Of a stretch of DNA of 13,941 nt, positions 13,146 through 13,941 are shown piece after piece (position 1 is the stretch's first letter; each line of letters begins with the position of its first letter). The notes beneath the pieces are model-generated. The model saw only the letters and a list, made by a program, of their open reading frames with translations, was not told where the DNA came from and made no database searches. Location of the stretch: NCBI GenBank assembly GCA_900754755.1, contig CAAEEC010000058.1, positions 1 through 13,941 of the forward strand, in the 5' to 3' direction. The DNA is from Clostridia bacterium. GTDB taxonomy: Bacteria; Bacillota; Clostridia; Christensenellales; Aristaeellaceae. The translations under genes were made by a program, and so were the position numbers.

Positions 13146-13750
13146 AAAAGCGCATTCTATCCATTGCCGCGCCCGTGAGCGCGCTGGCGCTGTTTAGCGC
13201 GGCGGCGTTCGCGGGCCTCGCGGCGGCCCTGGGCTGGCGGGAAGCGCTGGCCCTCACCCTTCTGGCGGATTTGTGTGGCGCGGCCTGCATGGCCATCCGC
13301 ATCCTGTGGCACAGGCCGGAATACGCCGCCTTCCTGAAATACATGCTCATCGGCGTGGCGACTACGGCCGTGAATTACGTTTGTTATTGGCTGCTGGCCC
13401 ATCCGCTCCGGCAGGCGCTGGGCATCGAACCCAGCCACACGGCGTGGGTGGCGTTTTCCACGGCGGTGAGCTGGCTCGCAGCGGTGGTCTTTTCGTTCTT
13501 TCCCAACAAGACGTACGCCTTTGGCAGCCACGATTGGTCGCGCCAAACGCTGGTGCGCGAAGGACGCACATTCTTCCTTTCGCGCCTGCTCACATTCGTG
13601 TTCGACCTGGTTTTCATGATGGTCGCCGTGCCCTTGGGCATGCACGATATGCTGGCGAAGATTCTTTCCAACATCGTGGTGGTGATCGGGAACTTCGTCA
13701 CCAGCAAGCTGATCTTTCTCAAAAAGCCAGGCAGGCAGCGCGCTTCTTAG
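13142..13750 (+). CDS. GtrA family membrane protein
   Basis: This 202-residue protein carries a GtrA-like domain (PF04138) at about residues 62-196: FLKYMLIGVATTAVNYVCYW (64-83), SFFPNKTYAF (118-127) and a terminal GNFVTSKLIFLKK (183-195). It has four helices in that domain. GtrA-type proteins are thought to move or flip undecaprenyl- or dolichyl-linked sugars for surface polysaccharide assembly. It carries an extra N-terminal segment (1-57) with two predicted helices, so it is longer than the usual 120-150 residues. The GTG start at 13142 overlaps the AI-2E-family stop by four bases, with GGGAG 10 bases before it. No glycosyltransferase gene lies next to it in the window, so the sugar pathway is unknown. 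Confidence 0.88.
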   Translation: MKKRILSIAAPVSALALFSAAAFAGLAAALGWREALALTLLADLCGAACMAIRILWHRPEYAAFLKYMLIGVATTAVNYVCYWLLAHPLRQALGIEPSHTAWVAFSTAVSWLAAVVFSFFPNKTYAFGSHDWSRQTLVREGRTFFLSRLLTFVFDLVFMMVAVPLGMHDMLAKILSNIVVVIGNFVTSKLIFLKKPGRQRAS

Positions 13751-13772
13751 CGCCAAAAGAATTTTCCTTAAG

Positions 13773-13788
13773 CGCCTCTGCGGAGGCG
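13773..13788 (+). other. Small hairpin between GtrA and MATE genes
   Basis: CGCCTC and GAGGCG form perfect 6-base arms around a TGCG tetraloop. On the plus strand it is followed by GCAAAAAACC instead of a U-run, so it is not a standard terminator; the upstream T/A-rich bases do not complete one on the minus strand either. It may be a weak transcript processing element. Confidence 0.3.
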
Positions 13789-13829
13789 GCAAAAAACCAA
13801 AGCATGGGGAAAAAGAAAGGGGAAGCCAT

Positions 13830-13941
13830 ATGGTTCGCGACATGACCGAAGGGCACCCGCTCAAGCGGATATTGGCCTTTTCGGCGCCACTGCTTCTGGG
13901 CAATCTCTTCCAGCAATTTTACAGCATGGCGGATAGCATCA
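13830..13941 (+). CDS. MATE family efflux transporter, 5' part only
   Basis: The first 37 codons of a gene that continues past the right edge. The start of the protein, with MTEGHPLKRILAFSAPLLLG followed by NLFQQFYSMADSI, is the characteristic N-terminus of MATE (MepA/NorM-type) cation-coupled drug and metabolite exporters: a short cytoplasmic lead, then the first helix. The ATG at 13830 has AAGGGGAAG upstream at good spacing; an internal ATG at 13842 is also possible, since many family members begin at MTEG. It lies 79 bases after the GtrA gene in the same direction and may be read from the same transcript. Confidence 0.9.
   Translation, partial: MVRDMTEGHPLKRILAFSAPLLLGNLFQQFYSMADSI

Overview
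This window looks like a chromosomal segment of a GC-rich Gram-positive anaerobe of the Clostridia. The case rests on near-perfect sigma-A promoters (TTGACA/TATAAT types, all with 17-base spacers), strong GGAGG ribosome binding sites, U-tailed intrinsic terminators, a YhaM-type exoribonuclease, a VanW-family protein, an archaeal-type phosphoglycerate mutase relative and a CUT1 sugar ABC transporter without its own ATPase. A Christensenellales or similar lineage is my guess from the style of the solute-binding protein signal peptide; it is not proven. I see no phage, transposon, CRISPR array or other mobile element.

Layout, left to right. (1) Positions 1-3257, minus strand: a VanW-family membrane protein, a RidA-family deaminase and a methyltetrahydrofolate methyltransferase-like protein form a tight three-gene run behind one promoter (3229-3257). 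A separate promoter (35-63) and a perfect Shine-Dalgarno sequence at the left edge belong to a gene just outside the window. (2) Positions 3445-9253, minus strand: a five-gene sugar or sugar-acid operon behind a consensus promoter (9225-9253). The order is solute-binding protein, intercistronic terminator, two permeases, an SDR dehydrogenase and a mannonate dehydratase/RspA-type enolase-superfamily enzyme, then a terminator. Junctions overlap (TAATG, an 8-base overlap), and a possible 30-residue leader peptide overlaps the first gene. (3) Positions 9528-10734, minus strand: tRNA-Thr(GGT) with its own promoter and terminator, preceded by the YhaM-type exoribonuclease. (4) Positions 10679-13941, plus strand: an ApgM-family phosphomutase (or proposed homoserine kinase), an AI-2E-family permease, a GtrA-family membrane protein and the first 37 codons of a MATE efflux transporter.

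How they work together. Only region 2 is a clear functional unit: sugar-type uptake followed by dehydratase and dehydrogenase chemistry, with the ATPase presumably supplied by a shared MsmX-type protein elsewhere. The dehydratase keeps the metal and acid/base residues of the ManD subgroup but has HGP where I recall efficient mannonate dehydratases having HGA, so its substrate is open. The divergent yhaM/apgM promoters physically overlap and may exclude each other. I found no obvious defence or otherwise exotic system; the most unusual items are the operon's uncertain substrate, its leader ORF, the unanchored-looking binding protein and the long Arg/Ser/Tyr-rich tail on the VanW protein.
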